Assembly (NCBI GenBank): GCA_039881045.1
Contig: JAYWVB010000008.1
Location: 124,001 to 188,000, forward strand
Origin: Chaetomium olivaceum
Lineage: Eukaryota; Ascomycota; Sordariomycetes; Sordariales; Chaetomiaceae
DNA: 64,000 bases
Reading direction: 5' to 3'
A program made the translations under genes and the position numbers. The notes under the pieces are model-generated. The model was not told the origin of the DNA, did no database searches, and saw nothing but the letters and a program-made list of their open reading frames with translations. Below, piece after piece: positions 55,094 through 64,000 of the stretch. Numbering within the stretch: the stretch's first letter is position 1; each line of letters begins with the position of its first letter.

Positions 55094-58000
55094 ATGAGCA
55101 GCCAAGCCCTGAAAGATGCATGCGGCAGCGGCAGGTCCCCAACACAAGCCCGGGGCTTGATGGTTGAAATGGCGCTCGAACAGGCATGCCCGCCAGAATA
55201 CTGGCGGACCCTTGACAAGACGTTTCGCATTCGAGGAGTGCCTCCCCACTGGGACGCCGAGGGTTTGAGATCGTTCTTAGCAGAGCATCATCAGTCAGCC
55301 AACCCAATCGTAAAGTCGCTCGCCCTCGAGCTTGACGGCCAGTCCCGCACTGGTACAGTCATTTTTCAGGCTGCCGCCCCACTGCCCAAGATGCGTATCC
55401 TGCTGCCGAAACCGAGCGGGAGCCAGCTTACCCCTGACGAATATCTCATGTTTGACGATGATTTCCACGGCATTACGACCTTTTATTCACCGCCACCGAG
55501 AGACCACAAGGTGGAGTGAGTGACCCAGCGAGCCACACTATAAACGAGGCAAGAACGGCGGCCCGATGCTGATTGTTCTATCATCATTGCAATATCAGGT
55601 CTCGGCGGACACGCCTTTGGGTCCTTCAAAGAGAGAGGCGGACCTTACATGTGGCTTCGAGATGCCCTTCCATACCATCTCACCCACGAAGACACCGACC
55701 GTTCGATGGCACGAGTTATGACGTACGGCTACGAATCGACGGTTGTGCAGAGCAAGAATATGCAGAATTTGGAGGACCTCGCCACATCTTTCCATCATAG
55801 CTTACTACCATTGATCGCTGGGCGCAGCGTCAAACCGGTCGTCCTGGTCGCTCACAGCTTGGGAGGGTTGATCATTAAACAGGTGAGTACATGGTCGGAT
55901 TCCTAGAGAACTAAAAACATCCTTAACACAAGGCAGACCATGATCACTTTGTCGAAATCGAAAAAGGAGGACGACTTGAAGCTTCTTCGAGCTGTGTATG
56001 GGATTGCATTCTTTGGTGTTCCACACGAGGGCATGGACATCAGTTCGCTTATACCCATGGTTGAGGCGGGCCCGAACGTCTCCCTGCTTCACTCCATCGA
56101 TCGTATCAACTCGCAAATCCTCAGCATCCAACAACGGGAATTCCACCTGGCGCTCGGCGAGAAAGGCTATTGCGAGATCGTATGCTTTTATGAAACGCTT
56201 GAATCGCCTACAGCACAGGTACCTCTGTCCGTCTTTTGTTGGCGGAGCACACACTGACTCCAGCTATACAGTTTCGAGATGGCAAGTGGGAGATGAAAGG
56301 ACCCTCCGCTATCCTAGTGACCAAGTTCTCTGCAACAAACTGCCGTCCTTGGGAGGATGGTGCCGAGCACATATGTGCCGTTGCGCGGACACATTCAAAC
56401 ATGGTCAAATTCGGCCCGCATGATCACGAGTATGACAAAGTTCGCGAGAAATTGAAAGGTCTCGCGCGACGGGCGCTCACGATACGCCGTCGAATTCAAG
56501 CCTCAGAGACAAAGTGTACGTACGATGCATGTTACTTGAATGACCAATGCTAATGGGCTTTTCAGTTCTTGTCCCGTACAACCAAAATCCCAACTTCGTA
56601 GAACGAGCGGAAATCCTTAAGGATCTCAAACAGCAACTGGGCTTCGGTCAGAGGCGAGAAACACCAGGGCCAAGAGTGGCATTGTATGGTCTAGGCGGTG
56701 TTGGGTAGGTCTCTTATTATCACTGGAGCGTTGCATACGCTAACACAATTGCAGAAAAACACAAATTGCGCTGGACTACGTGCACTGGCTTCAACAAGAG
56801 TGCCCGGAGGTGTCTGTATTTTGGGTCCACGCAAGTAGCGCCGAGCGGTTCCGTCGGGATTACACTTCCATCGCACAAGAGTGCCGGATTCCTGGCCACG
56901 ACGACCCAAAAGCTGAGCCGCTAAGATTGGTTATGACATGGCTGCGAAGCAAGGACCGCGGCCGGTGGATGATGGTTATCGACAATGCCGACGATGCCGA
57001 GCTCTTCGGCCGGCCCGGAAATCTCGGCCAGTGGGTTCCTGAATGCGCACACGGGTCAGTCCTGGTGACGACAAGGAACAAAGTGGCTGGTTCGAGGCTC
57101 ACCCGAGTCGGATGTCTGATCGAAGTCGGGGGGATGAACGAAAGCGAGTCTGAACAGCTACTAGGAGACAAACTCAAATCAGACGATCCGGATCCGAACG
57201 ACTTGACGAGGCTTGCGTCGAGACTGGAACACCTACCCCTCGCCCTCGCCCAGGCTACTGCTTTCATTCAAGAACAAAGCATATCCGTCATCGAGTACTT
57301 GCGGCTGCTAGAAATGAGCGACCAGAACCTCGTGTCTCTACTGAGTGAAACGTTTGAGACCGTTGGCAGAGACCCGGAGACCCTCATACAGTGGTTGAAA
57401 CTTGGATCCTTTCGTTCGAGCAGATTCAGCGACAGGACACCTTCGCAGGCGAACTTCTCTCGCTGATGAGCCTCTTCGACAGGCAAGCCATTCCAAAGGA
57501 ATTTCTATCCTCTTATGGCGAACAGCAGCAACCAGGGCAAACGCCAAAAGAAGAGATGCAGCTGGTCAAGGCGCTAGGGGTCTTGAAAGCCTTCTCTCTC
57601 ATTATCGAAGACAAGGACCACGGCTTCGACATGCACCGGCTTGTACAGCTGGTAACTCGGAAGTGGCTTGACGAGAAAGACCGGATGCACCAGTTTGCTG
57701 AACAGGCATTGTTGGTGGTATCGGATAATTATCCATTCGGTACCTATGAAAACCGGCCAACATGCATTGCGTATCTTCCACATGCGTATGCTGTACTGAA
57801 GTATGAGGGCATAATAAAATCGAGGGACGAGAGGTTGGCAAGGGCGGCGCTTCTAGCTCGTGTTGCAAGCCTTTTCTTCTATCAAGGCCAGTGGAAAGAG
57901 GCAGAGAGCTTTCTCATACAGGTGGCAGGAATATACAAGGATATACTGGGAGATGAGAATCCCTCCACGTTGGCTAGCATGCAAAATTTGGCGTTAACAT

Positions 58001-58680
58001 ACCGAAACCAAGGGCAGTGGAACGAAGCCGAGGGGCTACAAGTAAAGGGGCTTGGCATTTTTTTGAGGGCCTTTGGGAAGGACCATATCGATACACTGAC
58101 TGTTATGTCCAGGCTAGCGGCAACATACTTTCATCAAGGCCGGTGGAATGAAGCCGAGGAGCTTCACATACGAGTGACGGAAACAATGAAGAGGGTACTC
58201 GGAGAGGAGCATCCCAGTACGCTAATTGCAATGGGCAACTTGGCATTAATATTCAGGGCTCAAGGCTGGTGGAATGAAGCCGAGGAGCTTCAGGCATATG
58301 TGATGGAAACAATGAAGAGGGTACTCGGAGAGGAGCATCCCAGTACACTGGTTGCAATAGGAAACTTGGCAGTAACATTCAGGGCTCAAGGCCGGTGGAA
58401 TGAAGCCGAGGAGCTTCACATACGAGTGATGGAAACAAGGAAGAGGGTAATAGGAGAGGAGCATCCCGACACACTAACTAGTATGGGTAACCTCGCCGTC
58501 ATTTGGAGGAGCCAGGGTCGTCATGACGCGGCCCTGGACTTGATGCGCCAGTGTGTCAAATTTCAGCAGCAAATACTCGGCCCGGACCATTACAAGGCCG
58601 TGTCTAATTCTTCCTTATTACGTGAATGGGAAGTGGAGGATGGTAGTTCGCATCAGCCCACGGTTGGTATTTTGGTATGA
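55094..58680 (+). CDS. NLR-like receptor: SesB-type hydrolase, NB-ARC, TPR repeats
   Basis: STAND-class protein of the kind tied to fungal allorecognition and programmed cell death. Exons about 55094-55515, 55554-55882, 55937-56218, 56272-56515, 56566-56704, 56755-58680; the first intron would be only 38 nt, so it is uncertain. An N-terminal module (TFRIRGVPPHWDAEGLRSFL, SRTGTVIFQ) resembles an RRM-like fold. The SesB-like alpha/beta hydrolase follows (ISGLGGHAFGSFKERGG, nucleophile elbow VLVAHSLGGLIIK). NB-ARC: P-loop GLGGVGKTQ rebuilt by splicing, Walker B WMMVIDNADD, GSVLVTTRN, LEHLPLALAQA. One missing base near 57388 shifts the frame into VETWILSFEQIQRQD. Six 42-residue TPR units run from 57886. 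Ligand unknown. Confidence 0.88.
57886..58623 (+). repeat. Tandem 126-bp TPR units in the NLR gene
   Basis: Units of 126 bp start at 57886, 58012, 58138, 58264, 58390 and 58516, each opening with a GQW or GRW-NEAE motif. Units 3, 4 and 5 (58138-58515) are nearly identical at the nucleotide level over long stretches, including a shared run through GEEHPSTL; units 1, 2 and 6 are divergent. Confidence 0.85.
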
Positions 58681-58821
58681 AGGGCAATGGTTCAGTCTTT
58701 TCTCTACCTAATTAGATTGACACTTCTCAACCCAACTTCAAAGTATGCTAGCTAGCGAAACCAAGAAATCAGCGCTGCTCATGAGCCGCGCCAACGTCGG
58801 GATGGCTACTGATATGTGTAA

Positions 58822-60498
58822 TCATTTATCTGATCGCTATGTGTGAGCATAGTATGTGGATGCAGGAATAATCCTCAGAGTCCTTGTGTACTTGGGGAGT
58901 ATGCAGTGGACAGAGATTCTACTTACTCGGCGCTGGCCTCGGCCGCGGCTGCCGCCACCTTTAACTTCTCGACCTTGAAGGTTGTCACCTTTTAAAAGTT
59001 GAGCTAGCTTTAGGATACGTACCTCCTTCTCCACCATACTCTGGGGAGATGTGTCTGTTAGTATGGCCATCACTAAAGGGCGCGAGGCAAAGACCTACGG
59101 AGATCTTCTCGAGGACACTTCCCTCGCTCGCTTCGTACTCCTAAGCTAAGTCAGCAAGTCTACAATGATGGGTGCAACCACGTACGATACCGCCCTCTGG
59201 CCAAAAAAGGTGAAGTCCAAATGAAAACAGGTTTATGCAAAGGAAAAAGGAGAAGAAACAAGAAAAGAAAAGAAGGAAAGCAAAAGACAGAAAGAAATGA
59301 GATAAAAGCGAAAGAAAGAAGAAAGGAGACACAAAGAAAGAAGGAAGGTAAAAGCGATAAGAAAAAGGAAAAGATGAAGAAAAGAAACTCAAAAGATAGT
59401 TAGAAGCCAAGTAAATGAAATGTAAATCGAGTAAAAAGAGCTTCTTTAGTTTGAACAATCTCTATACTTCGAGCATCTGCACTTGGTGTCCGGCCTTTTT
59501 TGGCCAATGTGGTGAATACATACCTTCTGTTTAACTTGCCACGCCTAAACCAAACATTGCACGTTGATTAGAATCATATCCTTGTTCCTCCAGGGGCAGG
59601 ATGATTGAGTAGATGGTCGGAACTTACGGCGGCCTCTTTAGCGCATTTCTATTTGCGTATAATAGGTTAGAGATCGGATAAAACTCTGGGTTCCGGACCT
59701 ATAACCTTACCAAGGACTGTTCTTTGTGATACTGCAATCAATCTTTAGTCGTTACATAGAAGGCTTAAAGGGTTTCGGCGCGCTTACTTGCACCTGACGC
59801 TCGTGCCACTGTGCCAAACATGTTAGTTCTATATTTTAAAGGTGTCCATGGGGGATGTAATATTTACTATGGCCTTCTCGGTTAGGTCCTGGAACTCAAG
59901 GTCAGCCGCGACATAAAGAAACAAGGCGGAGGGGCTCTTACTTCCGCCTTTTTAGCTGCAAACTAAGGGGATTATGTGTGAACGGAGGCTCCTCATTTGA
60001 CCTATTAGAGACAATTATAGGGGGTTACTTACACCCGCTGTGAACGGCTGAGGCAGGATGTCAGCTTTAACACAAAGCTGTAACCATAGGAAGATTGTTG
60101 GTGCACAAGGGAGCTAACCTTGAGTTGTGCCTTCTACCAGTAAGAAGGGCTAGCCTATCTCGTCATGCTAATTGACTGCTTCTACGCCTACGCGCGCGTG
60201 GGGGGGAGGGGGGGGACGAGGTTGGGATATGCTAGGTGCACCTACGGGTTTCTTGGGCTTAGACCTGGCGGTGTGTTCAACCTTAGCAGGGCGTTTTGGA
60301 TAATAGTTGTCTTTCTAGAGTCATCTGTCATTAATTTGATGTCCCTCCAATCGGTGTTTGTTGTCGGCGCCGTGGGAAGACACGAGTTTGCGAAGGGAGG
60401 AAGCGGGGCCACTTTGTTGAGCCTTGAGTGGTTGGCAATGGCTGGAGTCGAAATTATGAGCGGGTAGTAGATGCAGGTAGGTGACCTTACAGGTGCCA
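58822..60498 (-). CDS. Multi-microexon gene with heptad-length exons, predicted coiled coil, unknown function
   Basis: I do not recognise the protein. On the minus strand at least six consecutive exons of exactly 21 nt, all phase 0, each encode seven residues: 59942-59962 FAAKKAE, 59868-59888 DLTEKAI, 59788-59808 WHERQVQ, 59711-59731 YHKEQSL, 59628-59648 KCAKEAA, 59524-59544 AWQVKQK. They are separated by 53-83 nt introns with GTAAGN, GTAAAT or GTATGT donors, AG acceptors and, in most cases, CTAAC/CTGAC/CTAAT branch points. Likely upstream exons: 60490-60498 (MAP), 60245-60280 (VEHTARSKPKKP), 60119-60133 (KAQLK), 60033-60047 (PFTAG). Downstream: 59468-59476 (MLE, tentative), 59099-59140 (EYEASEGSVLEKIS), 58927-59040 (SMVEKEVRILKLAQLLKGDN and a Gly/Arg tail), then possibly 58822-58836 (RSDK). 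Charged and helical, no signal peptide. Microexon core likely; both ends tentative. Confidence 0.6.
59225..59400. repeat. Polypurine/polypyrimidine tract
   Basis: About 175 bp of almost pure A and G on the plus strand (runs of AAAGAAAG, GGAAGG, AAAAGG), so polypyrimidine on the minus strand. It lies in the long intron of the microexon gene. Confidence 0.8.
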
Positions 60499-61150
60499 TA
60501 TCTGTGAACCAAACTCAAGATCAGCACCGCGAAGCGCGGTATGAAGGTTTCCGGGATAGGTAAGCTCACTGATCCGAGAGAGTTGCTGCCAAAAGAATGA
60601 ATATCAGCTTAGAACTCCGATAGGTCTAGATGGAGAGATGGATTTGACGGATAACAAAAAGCCAACTCACAGTCATTTGAAGATGGACTACCCGAAAGAC
60701 TAAAGATATTGTCCCAGGGGCATACCGAGAGGCGGTTGTGGCGGTGTTGCTGTTGATGGTGGTGCTGCCACTGTTGCTGCGGTGATGTGATGGGGGATGG
60801 CGGACGGGAGCCTGGAGCTCATGGAAAAAGACTGCACACCTGACCTGGTCCCACTCAAAGTTGCTCGTAAATTTTCAGCACACTTGGGACGACAAGGAAG
60901 GTGCATCTAGGGGTGACCGAAAGCTTACCGGTTGGTGACGGTGTGACCTCAGTTAGATACTTTTAGTTGCGTCATGCGTACATTAGACCGTTCTTGCTTT
61001 TTACGCACAATGGCGGTTGGCCGGGACAACAGAACCTCTCTCCTAATCAACGAGAACAACACTCCATCTAATGAGGATCGGTCACCTAGGTTTTAGGGTC
61101 TAATATTTGCTTCCGTCGGTGGACCCTCCGCCTTATGCCTATCCAACGAC
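60499..61150. other. Divergent spacer, no gene seen
   Basis: Lies between the microexon gene and the 2EXR gene. Contains a GTT/GGT-rich trinucleotide-like patch at about 60735-60780. A 5' non-coding exon of the microexon gene may extend into it. Confidence 0.4.
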
Positions 61151-62230
61151 TTGATTGCCAACAAGATGCCCGACACATTTTATTACTTTCCCCTCCTGCC
61201 ATTCGAGCCCAGGGACCAGATATGGAAGTTCGCTCTTCGTCCAGCTGCTCCAGGGGCACATATATTCCGCACCTACTCTCAGCTGTTCAACTACACGGAG
61301 CCGGAGGGGTTCTCGTCTGCATTCCAGGCTTTCCACCCGTTTATCCCGCTGTGGTGCTTGGGGGCTCCCCGCTGCCTACCAAGGACGAGCACATTCACAC
61401 AGGAATCACTGGCACTGGCGCCCACCTCGTGGCTACGTAACAATCCCTCGGCATATCTTATCGACAGCGGGCTCTGGTCAGCGTGCAAGGAGTCACGTCG
61501 GGTTATAGAGCACGCATTCCGGCGTCCCGAGTATCATGGGCATCCTAACTGGGGTATCTCAAAGTCTGTCATAGACGAGGACAACCGTGGCGATTCGCAG
61601 AAGCAGAGTTACGGCCTCTTTGCTTTACCGGGGGTTACGTCATATGCAACAAGGGAAGGCGACGAGCGACGCTTTTTGTCGGTTATGCCGTATCGGGATT
61701 TGTTTATCCTCCAGCCATTCAAACTTTCCGAGTTTTATGGAACAGGGATAGGCACTATCATCCATTTTTACTACCCAGGCGGCCTTGCACGACCCAGCCT
61801 TGAATGGTGGGCTAACTACCAAATCGCCCTGGAATATGACCCCTTGTGGGACAAGGCGTCTGCAGCCCCATACAACTCTACGGACCGCCAAGTTATCGAG
61901 CATCTGATTCCTCACATTGCGAATGACTGTATTTTAATTTTCTGGCTCATCGACTACCGCATCAAGCCAAAGTCTACAGTCAGGGCAGGGGTAGAAAGCG
62001 GCGGGTCGCCCTGTACGGGGCGGAAGGTATTCTTGGGAAGTGACCGTCGCTATGTCCAAGTGCTGCCCGAGGAGTGCCCGGATAGCAAAGATAGCTATCA
62101 AGATGGTGGCCCATGGGCTTTTATACTAGCACTCGAGAATGCGCTGGCCCTTTATGAAGACGCAGGCGAAGAATGGTCAACGCTGAATCACTCCATTGAG
62201 TTTGGGCTTCTCGCTTGCGAGTACATGTAA
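61151..62230 (+). CDS. 2EXR-domain protein
   Basis: Single-exon protein of 359 residues from the ATG at 61151, or 354 from 61166 (MPDTFYYFPLLPFEPRDQIW). The opening motif FYYFPLLPFEPRDQIWKFAL is the hallmark of the 2EXR domain, a module of unknown function greatly expanded in filamentous ascomycetes. The remaining part has scattered aromatic motifs (SGLWSACKESRRVIEHAFRR, DLFILQPF, WWANYQIALEYDPLWDKA) typical of these proteins, with no signal peptide or transmembrane segment. The second ATG is favoured because the motif normally starts within about 10 residues. Frame intact. Confidence 0.85.
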   Translation: MIANKMPDTFYYFPLLPFEPRDQIWKFALRPAAPGAHIFRTYSQLFNYTEPEGFSSAFQAFHPFIPLWCLGAPRCLPRTSTFTQESLALAPTSWLRNNPSAYLIDSGLWSACKESRRVIEHAFRRPEYHGHPNWGISKSVIDEDNRGDSQKQSYGLFALPGVTSYATREGDERRFLSVMPYRDLFILQPFKLSEFYGTGIGTIIHFYYPGGLARPSLEWWANYQIALEYDPLWDKASAAPYNSTDRQVIEHLIPHIANDCILIFWLIDYRIKPKSTVRAGVESGGSPCTGRKVFLGSDRRYVQVLPEECPDSKDSYQDGGPWAFILALENALALYEDAGEEWSTLNHSIEFGLLACEYM

Positions 62231-62466
62231 GAGTCAGGGACGATCTTTAGTGATTTCTGCGCTAGTTGGATGGGGAGAACAGAGACAGGGAGTACTTGCT
62301 GGACCAGAGAAAATTGGTATGGGGATCGAGATAAAGAAGTTGTATATACAAAGTTAAACCTTTAAGTATTTAGAAAGAAGCCAAAAAGGGTCACCGGATG
62401 TCCGCCCTTCTCACAGCTCACTGCACTTAACCCCCTCCACGCACACCTGCCTCAGCGCAGTCCACC

Positions 62467-63654
62467 TCAAATCTTGCCAAACCCAGCCGTGTTCACCACA
62501 TTCTTCGCCGTATTATAATCCGTCGCCGCCGCAATCGTCTTGCCCGCAAAGTACGACAAGAACGACGTATCCGCCCCAGCGAGCGCGCCCGAGCTGCCGA
62601 ACCCGTTCGCCTGGCACGAGCGGCCGAGGTACTGGGAGCAGGCGGTGCTGCTGCTGCCGCTGGCAAACAGCCTGCCCGAGCCGCCGGCCTCGAGCGGCGT
62701 CTCGACGTTCTGGAACACGCTGCCCTCCACGAGCACCTTGGCGTCGCCGCTGAGCTCGAACGAGTGGCCCTTGCTGTCATGCCAGTAGTTGTTGACGGCG
62801 TGGAGGAGCGTGTTGCCGGCGACCTTGGGGGAGCGGCCCGACATGTGGTAGACGTAGTTCTTTTGGAAGGTGATCATCTAGGGGTGGTTGTGTTAGCGTC
62901 CTCGGTTGAGATTGCGTGTTGTCCAAAAGGAGGAACTTACGTCGTTGGAGCCGGTAAAGTACATGCCCCAGTAGTGGTAGCCGTTGCAGGTGGCGGACCA
63001 GGAGGTCTGGCCGTCAAACTTGCAGTTGGAGACAGTGACGCGGCCGCTGGGGTTGCTGCCCAGGACCAGGTGCTGACGGCCGATGAGAGAGGTGGTGACG
63101 TGATCGATCCAGATCAGGTCGGTGTTGTCCAGAGTGATAGCATCGCCGCCCCAGACGTACTGAGGGTTGAGGTTGGTGATGTGCACGTTCTGGATGATGA
63201 CGTTCTTGGTGCCGCTGACCATGCGGATGCCCTTGCCCTTGATGATGCCCTTGTTGCCGACACCGATCAGGGACTTGTTGGACTTGACGGTGATGCCCAG
63301 GATGCCGGCCTTGTCGTACTTGATGTTCACCTTGGGCGCGTTGGGCTGTTCGGTGTTGCACCAGTTGTTCTTGTTGATGGCAGTCTGGCAGCCGGACCCG
63401 GTGCCCCAGGGAGCGCACCCGCCCTCGGTAGCAGTGCCCTCAGTCCCGGTGAAGTCGAAAGTCCGGTCAAGCATGATGACACGGGCTTGGGAGTCGCCGA
63501 GGTATGAGACCAGCTCAGAAGTGGTCTTGGGGTAAACGGGGCTGGCACTGCCACCACCCGTAACGCCCTTGGCAAAGCCTTCGGCGGCACCGGTGACGGC
63601 GGCCACGGTGTGTGCCAACGCCGCAACGGCGGAGAAAAGAGTGAAAGACCGCAT
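62467..63654 (-). CDS. Secreted pectin lyase (PL1)
   Basis: Cleaves methylated polygalacturonan by beta-elimination outside the cell. Exons 62941-63654 and 62467-62877 with a 63-nt intron (donor GTAAGT, acceptor CCTAG) give 374 residues. Signal peptide MRSFTLFSAVAALAHTVAA. The parallel beta-helix is visible in repeated Asn/Gly-rich strands: KSLIGVGNKGIIKGKGIRMV, NVIIQNVHITNLNP, YVWGGDAITLDNTDLIWIDH, NCKFDGQTSWSATCNGYHYW. After the junction come FQKNYVYHMSGRSPKVAGNT and LHAVNNYWHDSKGHSFEL. The conserved WIDH and GRSP motifs support PL1. Frame intact. Confidence 0.92.
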
Positions 63655-64000
63655 GGCGTTTAGACTGACAAGTTAGCAAAGAACGAGCGTGGGCCACCGA
63701 GAGATGGGATGGGACGGCAGACATACAAGAAACGAGTGTCAACAAGGTAGCTGGTTAAACGTGAACTCCTCGACGACCCAACGGCCATTCCTCCAAGCTC
63801 GAGATCTTCGAGTCTTATACCTCCCCACGTGTCTCCGTAGCACCGATAGGCGGATAGTTCCGTCTACCGGCTCCGCCCGTCAGCCCTTCATCGACGTCAG
63901 CTCCGCCGCCATGGTTCGCCCAAACGGTATCCTGGGGTGCATCCTGCACTATCCGGCACATCTTCTTGGCTGTCGGACGGCGTAGCCGGAGCATTACGAG
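63655..64000. promoter_or_regulatory. Pectin lyase upstream region
   Basis: Promoter side of the pectin lyase up to the window edge. No gene recognised. Confidence 0.4.

Noticed and set aside
58923..58988. Alternative last exon of the microexon gene ending KVAAAAAEASAE
   Set aside because: Requires a 34-nt intron and breaks the continuous 38-codon exon 58927-59040 that ends at a perfect GTAAGT donor.
59186..59196. Possible 11-nt microexon
   Set aside because: Good splice sites, but its length breaks the phase-0 pattern and it has no partner exon to compensate.
1..64000. CRISPR arrays, operons, riboswitches
   Set aside because: Eukaryotic nuclear DNA; no spaced repeat arrays were seen.

Overview
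The window is nuclear DNA from a filamentous ascomycete, most likely a Sordariomycete. Genes have one to many 50-120 nt introns with GTANGN donors, CTAAC/CTGAC-like branch points and NAG acceptors. Intergenic spacers are short. The gene set is fungal: APC1, SWI1 with an ARID domain, a CWH43 fusion, UTP6, a HET-domain gene, a SesB-NB-ARC-TPR NLR, pectin lyase, GH72 and GH5 enzymes, and a 2EXR-domain protein. I cannot name the species.

Layout. 1-2.1 kb: 3' end of APC1. 3.0-4.2 kb: cysteine-rich CFEM-like membrane protein. 4.7-6.6 kb: HET-domain gene with two frame breaks. 7.4-9.9 kb: eIF3e and mitochondrial ribosomal protein mL49, divergent. 10.6-14.0 kb: SWI1, followed by a 3.3 kb gene-free stretch. 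17.3-23.8 kb: THYN1-like EVE protein, UTP6 and CWH43. 24.1-31.4 kb: a medium-chain oxidoreductase gene split by a complete 5.7 kb Ty1/copia retrotransposon with near-identical LTRs and an ATAGG target duplication. 32.4-38.9 kb: transmembrane GH72, secreted GH5, SRPK-like kinase. 40.6-46.8 kb: unknown small protein, cytochrome P450, CCCH/FG nucleoporin. 47.0-52.1 kb: CUE3/ASCC2-like protein, RPS20, gamma-butyrobetaine dioxygenase-like enzyme. 52.4-54.3 kb: pogo/Fot1-type DNA transposon. 55.1-58.7 kb: NLR. 58.8-60.5 kb: a minus-strand gene built largely of 21-nt microexons, each encoding seven residues. 61.2-63.7 kb: 2EXR protein and pectin lyase.

The most unusual items are the heptad-microexon gene; the copia element, whose Gag and Pol lie in one frame separated by a UGA followed by CUA (a known readthrough context) and whose primer site matches the anticodon region of initiator tRNA-Met; a membrane protein whose intron retention would swap a transmembrane tail for a GPI-signal-like tail; and the multidomain NLR with near-identical TPR units.

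Caution on sequence quality: many genes carry one-base frame breaks, most of them a missing base in a short homopolymer, including in essential genes (APC1, SWI1, CWH43). This looks more like uncorrected assembly error than gene decay, so genes split by one base are annotated as single loci. All domain calls come from reading the translations; no search was run.
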